64,000 nt of DNA from Rhodoblastus sp963703385 (GCA_963703385.1 OY969816.1:310001-374000), one strand, 5' to 3'. Counted from the first letter of the stretch, positions 1-8,989 are shown. The notes: generated by a model from the sequence alone, not told the origin. Numbers and translations are program-made.

Positions 1-205
1 GTGACAGGAAATCGGGTCAGTCGGGGCGGTCGCCTCGACCTAGCGAAGGTCGGCTTCGGGGCGTTCATCGACGCGCCAAGCAAATTCAGTGAACGACGGC
101 CTTGGGGTCAAAACCGGTAATTCGTTTTGGTCCTGACGATCCCGTCCCTTGGTCGAAAAGCGGCCGTCTGGGGCTTGGGCGTCGTGTCGAAGGAAATTCC
201 AGTGC

Positions 206-907
206 TCAAGCGTCCAGGACCTTGCGCAGCGATGCCTCGATCTGGCCGCCGCAATAAGCGTCGCCATAATCTTGCTGCGCCTTGGCGGCTAGCTTGGCCA
301 GCGGCGGCAGATCGGCAATCCGGCGCGTCAGCGCCGCGGTCATGGGCGCGGTTTCTCCAAGGATCGCCTCGATCTTGCTGAAGCGGTCGATCATGGTCGA
401 CCAAAGGCTGGCTGTCACGATGTCGGCGATGCCGGGCGCCTTACCGCCGAGCATGAAACCGGAGTCCGCCTTCAGGCCGTGGCGGCGGCCGGTCTCTTCC
501 CAGAACGACATCCACTTCTTCAGGCGGGGGATGAAATCCTGCCAGCGCTTTTTTGTCCACATCTCGCGGCCGCCGTCCAAAGTGATCTCGTCGATCACGT
601 CATTGGCGTCGTTCACGATCTTCATCGTCATGGCGCGCAGGGCAGGGTTGGCCGGCATGAGATCCAGGGTCTCGCCCAGATAAAGAATGATGGCCGGCAT
701 CTGAGCGATGGCGAAGTCTGCCTTTTTGTCGATGAGCATGGGCGGGCCCATGAAAGGGACCGGCATGTGGTTCACCGGCCCGTTCATCAGCTTTGAGATT
801 GCGGCGTCGCCGCCTTCGGTCCAGGCCTTTCCGGCATAGGCGAGGACTGCGCGCACGAACTGGCCGCGGAACGGCACGGACCAGTAGTAGAGGTCGTAGT
901 CGGACAT
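206..907 (-). CDS. Glutathione S-transferase family protein
   Basis: A 233-residue protein with the two-part architecture of cytosolic glutathione S-transferases. The N-terminal thioredoxin-like half opens with LYYWSVPFRGQFVRAVL and has the conserved cis-proline region (VPFMGPPML) near residue 50. The C-terminal half is all-helical and contains the GKAPGIADI segment typical of the GST C-terminal domain. It would conjugate or bind glutathione in the cytoplasm; the substrate is unknown. The start is the ATG at 907, which gives the usual GST N-terminus. It is divergent in sequence from the classical beta-class enzymes, so the family call is firm and the function is not. It lies 45 bases downstream of the oxidoreductase gene on the same strand and may share its transcript. 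Confidence 0.85.
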   Translation of the reverse strand: MSDYDLYYWSVPFRGQFVRAVLAYAGKAWTEGGDAAISKLMNGPVNHMPVPFMGPPMLIDKKADFAIAQMPAIILYLGETLDLMPANPALRAMTMKIVNDANDVIDEITLDGGREMWTKKRWQDFIPRLKKWMSFWEETGRRHGLKADSGFMLGGKAPGIADIVTASLWSTMIDRFSKIEAILGETAPMTAALTRRIADLPPLAKLAAKAQQDYGDAYCGGQIEASLRKVLDA

Positions 908-952
908 CTCGGGAGTTCCAGGTCAAAGGAATGAACTTGTTTGGCCGTCGTC

Positions 953-2065
953 TTAGTCCGCGCCGCGCATATCGAAAAGACTTTTGAGATGGCTCGGCCG
1001 CGACCGCAGATATTGATCGGGCGCTCTCACATGGGCGCCGAAATGTGCCGCCGCGCGCCAGGGCCAGCGCGGATCAAAGAGCATGGCGCGCGCCAGAGCG
1101 ATCAAATCGGCGTCACCGTCTGCGAGGATGGCTTCGGCTTGGTCGAATTCGGTAATGAGGCCGACAGCGACGACAGGCATCGCGACCGCCGCCTTGATTT
1201 GCCGCGCCAACGGAACCTGATAATTGGGGCCGACCGGAATTTTCGCCGGCGCAAGGCCGCCGCTCGAGACGTGGATGGCGGCGCAGCCGCGTTTTTCGAG
1301 CGCCTGCGCGAAAGCGACCGTCTCCTCGATGGTCCAGCCGCCGTCGATCCAGTCCGTGCCGGAGACGCGCATCGTCACCGCCCGTCCGGCGGGAAAAGCC
1401 GCGCGGACCGCATCGAAGATTTCGAGAGGAAAGCGCAGGCGGTTTTCCAACGATCCGCCATAATTGTCGTCGCGCTGGTTGGACAGCGGCGACAGGAACT
1501 GATGGATCAGATAGCCGTGGGCGCCGTGCAGTTGCACCGCCTCGACGCCAAGGCGCGCCGCGCGCCGCGCCGCATCGACGAAAGCGTCGCGCACTCGGAT
1601 CATATCCTCGCGCCTCAGCGCCACAGGGCTGTTCTCGCCGGGCGCCATGGCGATGGAGGACGGGGCGACGGTCTGCCAGCCCTTTGGCGAGGTCGGAGGA
1701 ATCTGCGCCCCGCCTTTCCAGGGAAGATCGGTGGACGCCTTGCGCCCTGCATGGGCGAGTTGGACGGCGATCGGTATGGGCGACCAACGCCTGACGCTGT
1801 CCAGCACCCGGGCCATGGCGACTTCGCAATCATCCGAATAAAGGCCGACATCGCCATAGGTGATGCGCCCTTCCCGGAGCACGGCCGTCGCTTCGATAGT
1901 CAACAGGCCCGCGCCGGAAAGCGCGAGCTGTCCAAGGTGGATGAGATGCCAGTCGGTCATGCAGCCGTCCATAGCCGAATATTGGCACATGGGCGCGATG
2001 ACGATGCGGTTTTCGAGCCTCAGGTCGCCGACCTGCAAGGGCGAAAAAAGTTTGGCTTCGGACAT
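953..2065 (-). CDS. NADH:flavin oxidoreductase, Old Yellow Enzyme family (YqjM-like)
   Basis: A 370-residue FMN-dependent ene-reductase-like TIM barrel. Visible hallmarks are the N-terminal APMCQYS segment (residues 25-30, the Cys/Tyr pair of the YqjM or 'thermophilic-like' subgroup), the substrate-binding pair H180/H183 in LHGAHGYLIHQF, the QRDDNYGGSLENR barrel motif and the C-terminal phosphate-binding stretch around ALARAML. These enzymes reduce activated C=C bonds with NAD(P)H; the physiological substrate is unknown. An upstream in-frame codon at 2119 would add 18 non-conserved residues. I chose the ATG at 2065 because a GGAAGA ribosome-binding site precedes it and the family N-terminus (KLFSPLQVGDLRLENR) follows directly. 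It probably forms a two-gene unit with the downstream GST. Confidence 0.93.
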   Translation of the reverse strand: MSEAKLFSPLQVGDLRLENRIVIAPMCQYSAMDGCMTDWHLIHLGQLALSGAGLLTIEATAVLREGRITYGDVGLYSDDCEVAMARVLDSVRRWSPIPIAVQLAHAGRKASTDLPWKGGAQIPPTSPKGWQTVAPSSIAMAPGENSPVALRREDMIRVRDAFVDAARRAARLGVEAVQLHGAHGYLIHQFLSPLSNQRDDNYGGSLENRLRFPLEIFDAVRAAFPAGRAVTMRVSGTDWIDGGWTIEETVAFAQALEKRGCAAIHVSSGGLAPAKIPVGPNYQVPLARQIKAAVAMPVVAVGLITEFDQAEAILADGDADLIALARAMLFDPRWPWRAAAHFGAHVRAPDQYLRSRPSHLKSLFDMRGAD

Positions 2066-2471
2066 GCCGATCTTCCGAGGTGGTTGCGGGACATTGAGCA
2101 TAATGCATGACGCGCCCAAGAGAACCGTCGGCGTTCCGGCCGGTAAAGAGAAATGAAGCCGGCTGCCGGTACCTCCACAGCGGCTCGTTGATCGGTTTCA
2201 GCCCTCCGTTTGCCTTTCACCGCTGGCGCCGGCCATTACTGCAGCAATAAGATGGCTGACGTAATCTGGATCGTTTCGAAGCGCTGCAAAGGGGCGGACA
2301 TCGAAACCAAGGAAGGAGTCGTCTAGCGCGGGCGCCGTCACTACTGCGAGTTCAGGCCACATTCGGCCCCGGGGCATAAACCGCCTGCTCCGGAAGTCGT
2401 GCTGTGGCCGGCTCAGCAATCCGGACCAGCTTCGCCGGCCACCCCAACGGGGGCCGGCCAGGCGAACGCTG
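2066..2471. other. Gene-free stretch between dodecin and oxidoreductase genes
   Basis: About 400 bases. A 94-codon minus-strand frame (2198-2482) is present but has arginine- and proline-rich composition, no ribosome-binding site and no recognisable motif, so I do not call it. The promoter of the oxidoreductase gene should lie in the right-hand part as written (2070-2200). Confidence 0.5.
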
Positions 2472-2681
2472 TCAGTCCTCAAATTTGAATGAAACCTTCA
2501 ACTTTGCCCGATATGCCTCAAACTTTCCGTCCTTCAACACGATGTCGAGTTCGACGACTTCAGCAACGCGCAGATCGCGAAGCGATTTGCTCGCTCGGTC
2601 GACCGCTGCTTTAGCAGCATCTTCCCACGAATTGCTGCTCGTGCCTACCAGTTCGATCACTTTGTACACGCTATCAGCCAT
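2472..2681 (-). CDS. Dodecin family flavin-binding protein
   Basis: A 69-residue protein with the dodecin pattern: VYKVIELVGTSSNSWEDAAKAAV at the N-terminus, an amphipathic helix, then a three-stranded sheet ending AKLKVSFKFED. Dodecins assemble as hollow dodecamers that store or buffer riboflavin/FMN, protecting flavins from photochemistry. The length matches the family (65-75 residues). It is monocistronic, with AT-rich upstream sequence (2700-2800) that could hold its promoter. Confidence 0.93.
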   Translation of the reverse strand: MADSVYKVIELVGTSSNSWEDAAKAAVDRASKSLRDLRVAEVVELDIVLKDGKFEAYRAKLKVSFKFED

Positions 2682-3048
2682 GTCTTCCTCCCATCGTGTT
2701 TCTTCGGTGAGCCTACGAATTTTTTCGACTTATTACGCAGCTCCCCCGGATGGTTGTGTTCGAACAACACATCCACATGGTAATCTTAGCTCATAGTCAA
2801 TTTTTGAGCCAGAAGATTGCATTCACATTACGTGGAGATCGCGACGCCAATACCAGCGGCCGCTCATGCTGACTCAAGGGGGGGCCTTTTTTCGACGTGA
2901 TCTGATTCCCCGGCGCGGGGAGGTTCAGGAAGCTTGATGGTGATCGGCATCGCTACAATTTTTTCCCACAAGACCGGTCCGGGAGATTGATACCCCAGGA
3001 ACTTGGACGTGCCTTTTCGATTGCGATTAGCGCTTTCGATATCGGTAG

Positions 3049-3171
3049 GAGGCAAGAACGCCTGCAACCATCGATCCCGGCTCGACGGGAGACGACGTCA
3101 AGCGCCTGCAGCGTGTGCTGCAGGGCAATCGCTTCAGGTTAACGCGCGAAGCGCGGTTTGACGAAATGTGA
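3049..3171 (+). pseudogene. Remnant of a peptidoglycan-binding (PG_binding_1) domain
   Basis: A short open stretch with no start codon (it begins right after an in-frame stop at 3046-3048) encodes IDPGSTGDDVKRLQRVLQ, which matches the repeat motif of PG_binding_1 domains (PGxxGxxVxxLQxxL). It ends at a TGA at 3169. Nothing else of a cell-wall hydrolase is present. With the adjacent transposase remnant it suggests debris from past insertions on the 3' side of tRNA-Arg. The rest of 2682-3204 holds no convincing gene; a 67-codon minus frame (2864-3067) has no recognisable features. Confidence 0.55.
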
Positions 3172-3204
3172 TTCATAGGAGACTTCGATGATTCGGAGCC
3201 TTTC

Positions 3205-3711
3205 ATGCCGCTTGCCCCGCGATCCGCCTCTTGGCTTGGACATTTTTCAGCCCTGTCGGACCTGCATCAGCGTTGGCGGGTTCTTTATCCCTTGCCGGAG
3301 ATATTGTTGCTGGTGCTTTGCGCCACGCTCTGCGGGATGGAGGACTTCGTCGAGATCCGGCTTTGGGGCGAGGAGCGGCTCGATTTTCTGCGGCGCTTCC
3401 TGCCCTACGAGCGCGGCCTTCCGGCCCACGACACGCTCTACGACGTGATCAACGGGCTCGACGCCGAACTGTTCAAGACCTGCTTCGCCAATTGGGTCGA
3501 GGCATTGTGCGACCGGGCGGCCGACATCATCGCCAGCGACGGCAAAACCTCCCGGCGAACCCATGCGCGCGGCAAGGGCCGTGAGCCGTTGCATCTGGTC
3601 TCCGCCTGGGCCGCCCGCCAGCGCCTCGTCCTCGGCCAGGAGGCCGTGGACGAGAAATCCAATGAGATCGTGGCTATTCCGCTGCTTTTGGAGCGGCTGG
3701 AGCTCGCCGGC
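3205..3711 (+). pseudogene. ISAs1-family transposase, 3'-truncated
   Basis: The first 169 codons follow the ISAs1 (H-repeat) transposase pattern: HFSALSDLHQRW, LVLCATLCGMEDFVEI, the FLPYERGLPAHDTLYDVI segment, the first acidic catalytic block IIASDGKTSRR and VSAWAARQRLVLGQ. Homology stops after ERLELAG (about position 3711), where these proteins normally continue into the second catalytic block. From there the frame runs on for 29 unrelated codons to a stop at 3801. The element has therefore lost its catalytic C-terminal half and its right end, and cannot move. Confidence 0.85.
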
Positions 3712-3765
3712 AAAAAACGGGAACCGTTGAAAATAAAAGGAAATTGGTTGCAACAGATGCAACAT

Positions 3766-3787
3766 GAAAAAGCCGCCCGGAGGCGGC
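3766..3787 (-). terminator. Intrinsic terminator downstream of tRNA-Arg
   Basis: A perfect 6-bp GC stem (GCCGCC at 3772-3777 with GGCGGC at 3782-3787, 4-base loop) is followed on the minus strand by five T residues. It lies about 30 bases beyond the 3' end of the minus-strand tRNA-Arg gene, as expected for its terminator. Confidence 0.75.
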
Positions 3788-3815
3788 GAAATTATCACTA
3801 AGTCATTGATTTAAT

Positions 3816-3892
<77 letters not shown>

Positions 3893-3989
3893 GCGGGAGC
3901 GCGCTTTGCCTAGCATAAATTTCAGTGCGGAAAAACCATGGCGCGCGCAAACATGCTAATCCTCGACAATCCTTCGCCGAGCGGTCGGA

Positions 3990-4799
3990 ATGAATTTTCC
4001 TGGTTGCCTTTTCGCCTGTCTGATCGCGCTCGCCGCGCCCGCTTGCGCTTGGGCCGCCGGCTGCGGGAGCGACGCGGCGGCCGAAAAGGCGCGGCTGGGA
4101 AAAGTCGACGCGCGGCTCGACATCACCCTCGCGGACGGGCGCGTGGTCTTTTTCCCTTCCGTCGAGCCGCCCCGCGCGACGCCGGCCGAACCCGACCTGC
4201 CGCAAGAGGCCGCCCGGCAGCTCGCCTCCCTGCTGCAGGGAAAAACGCTGCTGGTGTCGCCGCTCGGCGGCGCCGACCGCTGGGGGCGCATTCCCGCGCG
4301 GCTTTTTCCGCAGGGCGCGTCAGAATCCGCCGACGAGACTCTGGTCGCCGCCGGCCTCGCGATGGTCGGCGCCGATCCGGACTTGTGCGCGGAAGGCGTC
4401 AAGGCCGCCGAGGCCGAAGCGCGGGCCGCAAAAGCGGGACTTTGGACGGATCCGGCATTCGCCGTTCTTTCCGGGGACGATGCGGCGGCCTTCGCCGGGC
4501 GCAACGGGACGCTGGCGATCGTCGAGGGGCGGATCGGCTCGATCGGCCATGGCTTCAGCCGCACTTATCTGAATTTCGCCGGCCGGCGCGGCGCCGCTTT
4601 GGTCATCGCCAGGCGCAACCGGCGCGCGTTCGAACGCGCCGGATTTGACGAAAAAAGCCTGAACGGCCGTCGCGTCCGCGCGCGCGGCGTGGTCGAGATC
4701 GCGGCCTCCCCGCTCATCGAATTATTCCATCCCGGCCAAATCGAGTTTATGGAAGAGGCGCCGCAGGCCGGCGCGTCGGCAAAAGCCGATTCGCCCTGA
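3990..4799 (+). CDS. Secreted SNase/thermonuclease-like domain protein
   Basis: A 269-residue exported protein. A signal peptide occupies residues 1-23 (CLFACLIALAAPACAWA|AG). The segment at 40-140 (LADGRVVFFPSVEPP...LLQGKTLLVSPLGGADRWGRIPARLF...VAAGLAMV) matches the staphylococcal-nuclease fold found in many alphaproteobacterial periplasmic proteins. A second, OB-fold-like segment at 165-250 (GTLAIVEGRIGSIGH...RTYLNFAGRR) follows. The classical SNase catalytic Arg/Glu set is not clearly conserved, so nuclease activity is uncertain. It lies 68 bases upstream of the M48 protease gene on the same strand, so they are probably co-transcribed envelope genes. Confidence 0.75.
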   Translation: MNFPGCLFACLIALAAPACAWAAGCGSDAAAEKARLGKVDARLDITLADGRVVFFPSVEPPRATPAEPDLPQEAARQLASLLQGKTLLVSPLGGADRWGRIPARLFPQGASESADETLVAAGLAMVGADPDLCAEGVKAAEAEARAAKAGLWTDPAFAVLSGDDAAAFAGRNGTLAIVEGRIGSIGHGFSRTYLNFAGRRGAALVIARRNRRAFERAGFDEKSLNGRRVRARGVVEIAASPLIELFHPGQIEFMEEAPQAGASAKADSP

Positions 4800-4867
4800 G
4801 CGGCACGAAGCGAGGTTGGGCGCCGACTTGGGCACGGGCTTGGGCGCGCGATTGGAACGGCGGAGCG

Positions 4868-6355
4868 ATGGCGGAACGCAGGCGTAAAAGGTCGGGAGGG
4901 CTTTTCGCTCCGCGCGCGGCTTCCGCGCTGGCCCGGCTTGCGGTCCTGACGCTGCTTGCCGGCTGCGCGATCCTCGAACAGCAGGGCACGGCGCCGCCCT
5001 CGCCGGCGCCGCCTATCGCCGCGCCCAAGGCGATCCGCGACACGCCTCAGGAGGCCGAGCGCAAAAGGCTGATCGCGCTTTATGGCGGCGAATATCAATG
5101 GCCCAAGGCCCAGACCTATCTCAATCAGGTTCTGGTGCGGCTGGCCGGGGCGAGCGACACGCCGACCCAGCCCTATCGCGTGACCATCCTGAATTCGGGG
5201 GTGGTCAACGCCTTCGCGCTCCCCTCGGGCGATCTTTTCGTCACCCGGGGCCTGCTCGCTTTGGCCAATGACACCTCCGAGGTCGCCGCTGTCATGGCGC
5301 ATGAAATCGGCCATGTCACCGCGCGCCACGCGTTCCTGCGGGCGGAGAAGGAAAAGACGGAGGCGGTGATCGCGCAGGCTTCCCAGATCATCGAAAGCCG
5401 CCAGAAGAGCGACGAGATCGAGGCCACCGCCGCGCGGACCATCGCCAGCTATTCCCGCCTGCAGGAGTTCGAAGCCGATCGCATCGGCATCAATGTCATC
5501 GCGCGCGCCGGCTACGACCCCTTCGCGGCCTCGCGCTTTCTCACCGCGCTCGGGCGGTCGAGCGAAATGCGCGCCGAACTCATCGGCCAGGGAGACAGCG
5601 GCAGGCCGGATATCCTGGCGACCCATCCCTCGACGCCGGAGCGCGTCGCGGCGGCGCTCCAGGTCGCGCGGCAGTTCGGGGCGCCCGGCGTCGGCGACAG
5701 GGCGCGCCAGCTTTATCTCGAGGCGATCGCCGGCATGATGTTCGGGGACGACCCGAGCGATGGCGCGATCCGGGGCCGCGCCTTCATTCATCCGCGCCTG
5801 GGCTTCGCCTTCGAGGCGCCGGAAGGCTATGTGCTCGAAAATTCGGCGCAGGCGGTTCTGGGCGTCGCGAGCGGCGGCGTGGAAGCCCTGCGTTTCGACA
5901 GCGTGCGCGCGCCCGCCGACAAAGGCCTGAGGGCTTATCTGACGTCAGGCTGGATCGACGGCCTGCTCGCCTCGTCAATTCGCGAGGACAAGGTCAACGG
6001 CTTGCCGGCGGTCTTTGCCGACGCCCGCGCCGGCGAGTGGAATTTCCGCGTCGCGGCGATCGCCTTCAATGGCGACATTTACCGGATGATTTTCGCGGTC
6101 AAGGCGATGACGCCCGAGACGAGCAAGAGATTCGACGCGTCCATCGCCTCCTTCCATCCCATTACGCCCGACGAGAAGAAACTCGCCCAGCCGCTCGATC
6201 TGCGCCTCGCCGTCGCCGGCCTCGGCGACAATGCGGCGACATTGGCGGCGAAAATGGCGTTGACCGATCGGCCGCTCGAACAATTCGAATTGCTCAACGG
6301 CCTGCCGGACGACCAGTTGAAGCCGGGCGAGAGCTACAAGATCGTCGCGTTCTGA
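4868..6355 (+). CDS. M48 family metalloprotease, lipoprotein (BepA/YfgC-like)
   Basis: A 495-residue protein with a lipobox LLAGC at residues 29-33, so it is likely lipid-anchored and periplasmic. The zinc protease signature HEIGH is at 145-149 and the third ligand sits in EFEADRIG (E202), both typical of M48B peptidases. The C-terminal half (about 300-495) is an additional domain; the LPDDQLKPGESYKIVAF ending is characteristic of the alphaproteobacterial subgroup. Relatives degrade or chaperone misfolded outer-membrane proteins such as LptD and BamA. The role here is inferred from the family. The start at 4868 gives a basic n-region (AERRRKRS) before the hydrophobic stretch. Confidence 0.9.
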   Translation: MAERRRKRSGGLFAPRAASALARLAVLTLLAGCAILEQQGTAPPSPAPPIAAPKAIRDTPQEAERKRLIALYGGEYQWPKAQTYLNQVLVRLAGASDTPTQPYRVTILNSGVVNAFALPSGDLFVTRGLLALANDTSEVAAVMAHEIGHVTARHAFLRAEKEKTEAVIAQASQIIESRQKSDEIEATAARTIASYSRLQEFEADRIGINVIARAGYDPFAASRFLTALGRSSEMRAELIGQGDSGRPDILATHPSTPERVAAALQVARQFGAPGVGDRARQLYLEAIAGMMFGDDPSDGAIRGRAFIHPRLGFAFEAPEGYVLENSAQAVLGVASGGVEALRFDSVRAPADKGLRAYLTSGWIDGLLASSIREDKVNGLPAVFADARAGEWNFRVAAIAFNGDIYRMIFAVKAMTPETSKRFDASIASFHPITPDEKKLAQPLDLRLAVAGLGDNAATLAAKMALTDRPLEQFELLNGLPDDQLKPGESYKIVAF

Positions 6356-6368
6356 ATTTCACCAAAGA

Positions 6369-6396
6369 AAACGGCGGGGCTTTGCTCCCGCCGTCC
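6369..6396 (-). terminator. Intrinsic terminator between convergent genes
   Basis: An 8-bp GC-rich stem (ACGGCGGG at 6371-6378 with CCCGCCGT at 6387-6394) is followed on the minus strand by a T-rich run (TTTCTTT). On the plus strand there is no U-tract, so it best terminates minus-strand transcription arriving from tesB and the AmtB remnant. It could also slow read-through from the protease gene. Confidence 0.6.
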
Positions 6397-6424
6397 GCTG
6401 TCTGAGCGATGGTCGGCTGGCTCG

Positions 6425-6490
6425 GTAATTATAGGCCCGTTCGCCATGCTCGGCGATGTCGAGGCCCTCGCGTTGGGAAAAGCCGGATCG
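6425..6490 (-). pseudogene. Remnant of an ammonium transporter C-terminus
   Basis: The minus strand encodes FSQREGLDIAEHGERAYNY, which is the cytoplasmic tail signature of AmtB proteins (EGLDxxEHGExAY). No start codon or transporter body precedes it, and there is no stop right after the tail. It lies 94 bases downstream of tesB. An intact amtB lies upstream of tesB but ends with a different tail. The remnant suggests a second amtB copy once sat here and was deleted. Confidence 0.6.
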
Positions 6491-6583
6491 GGGAGACGGT
6501 CAGGCCGAGCGGCGAGGGCTGACCTTGAGTGAGATAAAACGGGCGTCTTGAAGCAAAAACGGTAGAGATTTGCATGAAATCGA

Positions 6584-7474
6584 TCAGAGCTGCGCGAAAT
6601 TTGGCGAAGCCTCGCGTTTCAAACGGATCAGGCCTTCCTGCGCGACCGAGGCGATCAGGGCGCCGTCGCGCGAATAAAGCGCGCCGCGGCTGAATCCCAG
6701 GCCTCCCGAGGCGTTGGGGCTGTCCTGCACATAAAGCATCCATTCGTCGGCCCGGAACGGACGATGCAGCCACAAGGCGTGATCGAGGCTCGCCGCCTGG
6801 ATGTCGGGATGGAACACCGACTTGCCATGGACGATCAGCGACGTGTCGAGCAAAGTCATGTCGGAGAGATAAGCCAGCGCCGCGCGATGGATCGCCGGGT
6901 CGTCGGGGAGGGCGCCCGAGGTGCGGACCCAGACCTTTTGCAGCGGATCGGATCGGGCGCCGCGGGCGATATAGCGGCCTGGTTCGACCGGACGCATCTC
7001 GATTGGCCGCTCGCGCTGAAAATAGCGGCGCACCGGTTCGGGCATGTGAGCCCCGAAACGCGCGAAAAATTCGCCTTCGTCGGGCAGATCCTCAGGGCTC
7101 GGCGCGTCGGGCGGCGGAAAGGCGTGATCGAGGTTTTGGGGCTCGGGATTATGGAAAGAGGCGACCAGGCTGAAAATGACCCGATCGTGCTGGATCGCCT
7201 GACAGCGCCGGGTCGCAAAGCTGCGGCCGTCGCGCAGGCGCTCGACCTGGTAGACGATCGGCGTCGACGGGTCGCCGCCGAGCAGGAAATAAGCGTGCAG
7301 CGAGTGGGCTGCGGCGTTTTCGACGGTGCGTTGCGCCGCGACCAGAGCCTGGGCGATGACCAGCCCGCCGAACACCCTCTGCCAGCCGACCTGCGGGCTG
7401 AGGCCCCGGAACAGATTGTCCTCGATCTTCTCCAGATCGAGAATGTCGAGAAGATCGGCGATCGCCTTGGACAT
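6584..7474 (-). CDS. tesB: Acyl-CoA thioesterase II
   Basis: A 296-residue double-hotdog thioesterase. N-terminal LLDILDLEKIEDNLFRGLSPQVGWQRVFGG and C-terminal ASLDHALWLHRPFRADEWMLY and GLGFSRGALYSRDGALIASVAQEGLIR match TesB, including the catalytic Asp and Gln regions of the two hotdog halves. It hydrolyses medium- to long-chain acyl-CoAs. The frame extends 34 codons upstream (to 7576), but that part is non-conserved and passes into a palindromic repeat, so I start at the ATG at 7474. The order glnK-amtB-tesB is the same as in E. coli. A strong palindrome lies between amtB and tesB, so tesB may have its own promoter. Confidence 0.93.
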   Translation of the reverse strand: MSKAIADLLDILDLEKIEDNLFRGLSPQVGWQRVFGGLVIAQALVAAQRTVENAAAHSLHAYFLLGGDPSTPIVYQVERLRDGRSFATRRCQAIQHDRVIFSLVASFHNPEPQNLDHAFPPPDAPSPEDLPDEGEFFARFGAHMPEPVRRYFQRERPIEMRPVEPGRYIARGARSDPLQKVWVRTSGALPDDPAIHRAALAYLSDMTLLDTSLIVHGKSVFHPDIQAASLDHALWLHRPFRADEWMLYVQDSPNASGGLGFSRGALYSRDGALIASVAQEGLIRLKREASPNFAQL

Positions 7475-7520
7475 GGGATGAACCGTGCAACCCGCAAGAA
7501 AGCAGCGCCGCGACGCCAAG

Positions 7521-7565
7521 CAGGATTTCCGAAAAGTGGTCACAGGTTTTCGGATAAAAATCCTG
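7521..7565. repeat. Nested palindromic intergenic repeat, copy 1
   Basis: Outer arms CAGGATTT (7521-7528) and AAATCCTG (7558-7565) enclose inner arms CCGAAAA and TTTTCGG. A second element with the same design and the same inner core lies at 9086-9129. These look like a dispersed family of short palindromic repeats, as found between genes in Hyphomicrobiales. Confidence 0.6.
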
Positions 7566-7579
7566 CTCAATCGCAAGAT

Positions 7580-7617
7580 CCAAGGCGTTTCATTGGCGCG
7601 CCAATGAAACGCCTTGG
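7580..7617 (-). terminator. Perfect 38-bp palindrome after amtB, probable terminator
   Basis: Two perfectly complementary 19-base arms (7580-7598 and 7599-7617) centred on GGCGCGCC, 58 bases beyond the amtB stop codon on the minus strand. The stem is far longer than a protein operator needs. With no true T-run it may stop transcription weakly or protect the 3' end of the amtB message. Confidence 0.55.
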
Positions 7618-7675
7618 GTCGCGGCGGAATGGTTCATGGTTGAAGGCTTTTCGTCAGGCCGTCAAGCCCGCGGGC

Positions 7676-8989
7676 TCATTGATGGAGCGCTTCGCCATGC
7701 AGCGCGAGGTCGAGGCCGAGGCGCTCGTCGTCGGACGAAACGCGCAGGCCAACCAGAAGATCGACGATCTTCAAGGCGACAGCCGTGCCGACGCCGCACC
7801 ACAAGATGACGATGACGACGCCCTCCGCCTGCACCAGCAGCTGATGGGCGTTGCCTTCGAGCAGGCCGGAAATTCCGGCCTGACCGTTCGAGGCGCTGAC
7901 CGAGGCCGAGGCGAAAACGCCCGCCATCAGCGTGCCGAGAACGCCGCCGACGCCATGGACGCCGAAAACGTCGAGCGAGTCGTCGTAGCCGAGCTTCGCC
8001 TTCAGCACGATCGAGGCCCAGTAGCAAATTCCGCCCGCCAGCACGCCGATGACGGCGCCCTGCCAGGGCAGGACATAGCCGGAGGCGGGGGTGATGGTTC
8101 CAAGGCCGGCGACGGCGCCGGAAATCAGGCCCAGAACCGAGGGTCGCCCGTTATGGAGCCATTCGATGCCCGACCACGCCAGGGCGCCGGCGCAGGCGGC
8201 CAGATGGGTGGCGACAATGGCGTAAACCGCGCGCGAGCCGATGCCGAGCGCCGAGCCGCCGTTGAAGCCGAACCAGCCGACCCACAGCAGGCCGAGGCCG
8301 ACAAAGGCCATCGACAGGTCGAAGGGCGAGAGATTCTCCTTGCGGTAGCCGGTGCGGGCGCCGATCATCAAGGCCGCGACCAGACCGGCGACGCCGGCGT
8401 TGATGTGCACGACCGTGCCGCCCGCGAAATCGATCAGGCCCCATTGGGCGAGGAAGCCGCCGCCCCAGACCCAATGGGCGCTCGGGACATAGACGATGAA
8501 CAGCCAGAACACGCAGAACAGCGCGAAGGCCGAAAATTTCATGCGGTCGGCCGTGGCGCCGCCGACCAGCGCGCAGGTGATCACCGCGAAGGTCATCTGA
8601 TAGGCGGAGAACAGCATTTCCGGGATCGTCCTGGCCCAGGGGCTGACGGTCTCGAGCCCGATGCCGCGCAGAAAAACGGCCGAGGCGTCGCCGATCAGCG
8701 CGCCGTCGCCGCGGAAGGCGAGGCTGTAGGCGATAACGAACCACAGCAGGGAGACGATCGCCGTGGCCGCGAGGCTCTGGGCCATGGTCGCGAGAATGTT
8801 TTTCTTGCGCACCATGCCGGCATAGAACAAAGCCAGCCCCGGCAGGGTCATCAGCAGAACCAGGGCGGTCGAAAAGGTCATGAAAGCCGTGTCGGCGGGA
8901 TCGATCGGGCTTTGCCTGGCGAAGGCGGGAACGGCGAAAAGGCAGGAGACGACGGCCGCAAGGCCGAGAGAGGCGGGCGAAATTCTCAT
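7676..8989 (-). CDS. amtB: Ammonium transporter
   Basis: A 437-residue Amt/Rh channel protein. A signal-like segment (residues 1-24, ending VPAFA) precedes the first of about eleven membrane helices beginning DTAFMTFSTALVLLMTLPGLALFYAGMVRKKN. The twin pore histidines are visible in VVHINAGVAG and FGVHGVGG, as are the conserved FxFNxGS motif (FGFNGGSALG) and a short cytoplasmic tail (ERLGLDLALHGEALHQ). It conducts NH3/NH4+ inward and is gated by the PII protein encoded just upstream. A longer start at 9049 is possible; I favour 8989 because it opens the signal-like helix. Confidence 0.95.
   Translation of the reverse strand: MRISPASLGLAAVVSCLFAVPAFARQSPIDPADTAFMTFSTALVLLMTLPGLALFYAGMVRKKNILATMAQSLAATAIVSLLWFVIAYSLAFRGDGALIGDASAVFLRGIGLETVSPWARTIPEMLFSAYQMTFAVITCALVGGATADRMKFSAFALFCVFWLFIVYVPSAHWVWGGGFLAQWGLIDFAGGTVVHINAGVAGLVAALMIGARTGYRKENLSPFDLSMAFVGLGLLWVGWFGFNGGSALGIGSRAVYAIVATHLAACAGALAWSGIEWLHNGRPSVLGLISGAVAGLGTITPASGYVLPWQGAVIGVLAGGICYWASIVLKAKLGYDDSLDVFGVHGVGGVLGTLMAGVFASASVSASNGQAGISGLLEGNAHQLLVQAEGVVIVILWCGVGTAVALKIVDLLVGLRVSSDDERLGLDLALHGEALHQ

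Noticed and set aside
941..2110. A 389-codon plus-strand frame opposite the Old Yellow Enzyme gene
   Set aside because: The minus-strand protein has full family motifs; the plus frame has only shadow-type composition.
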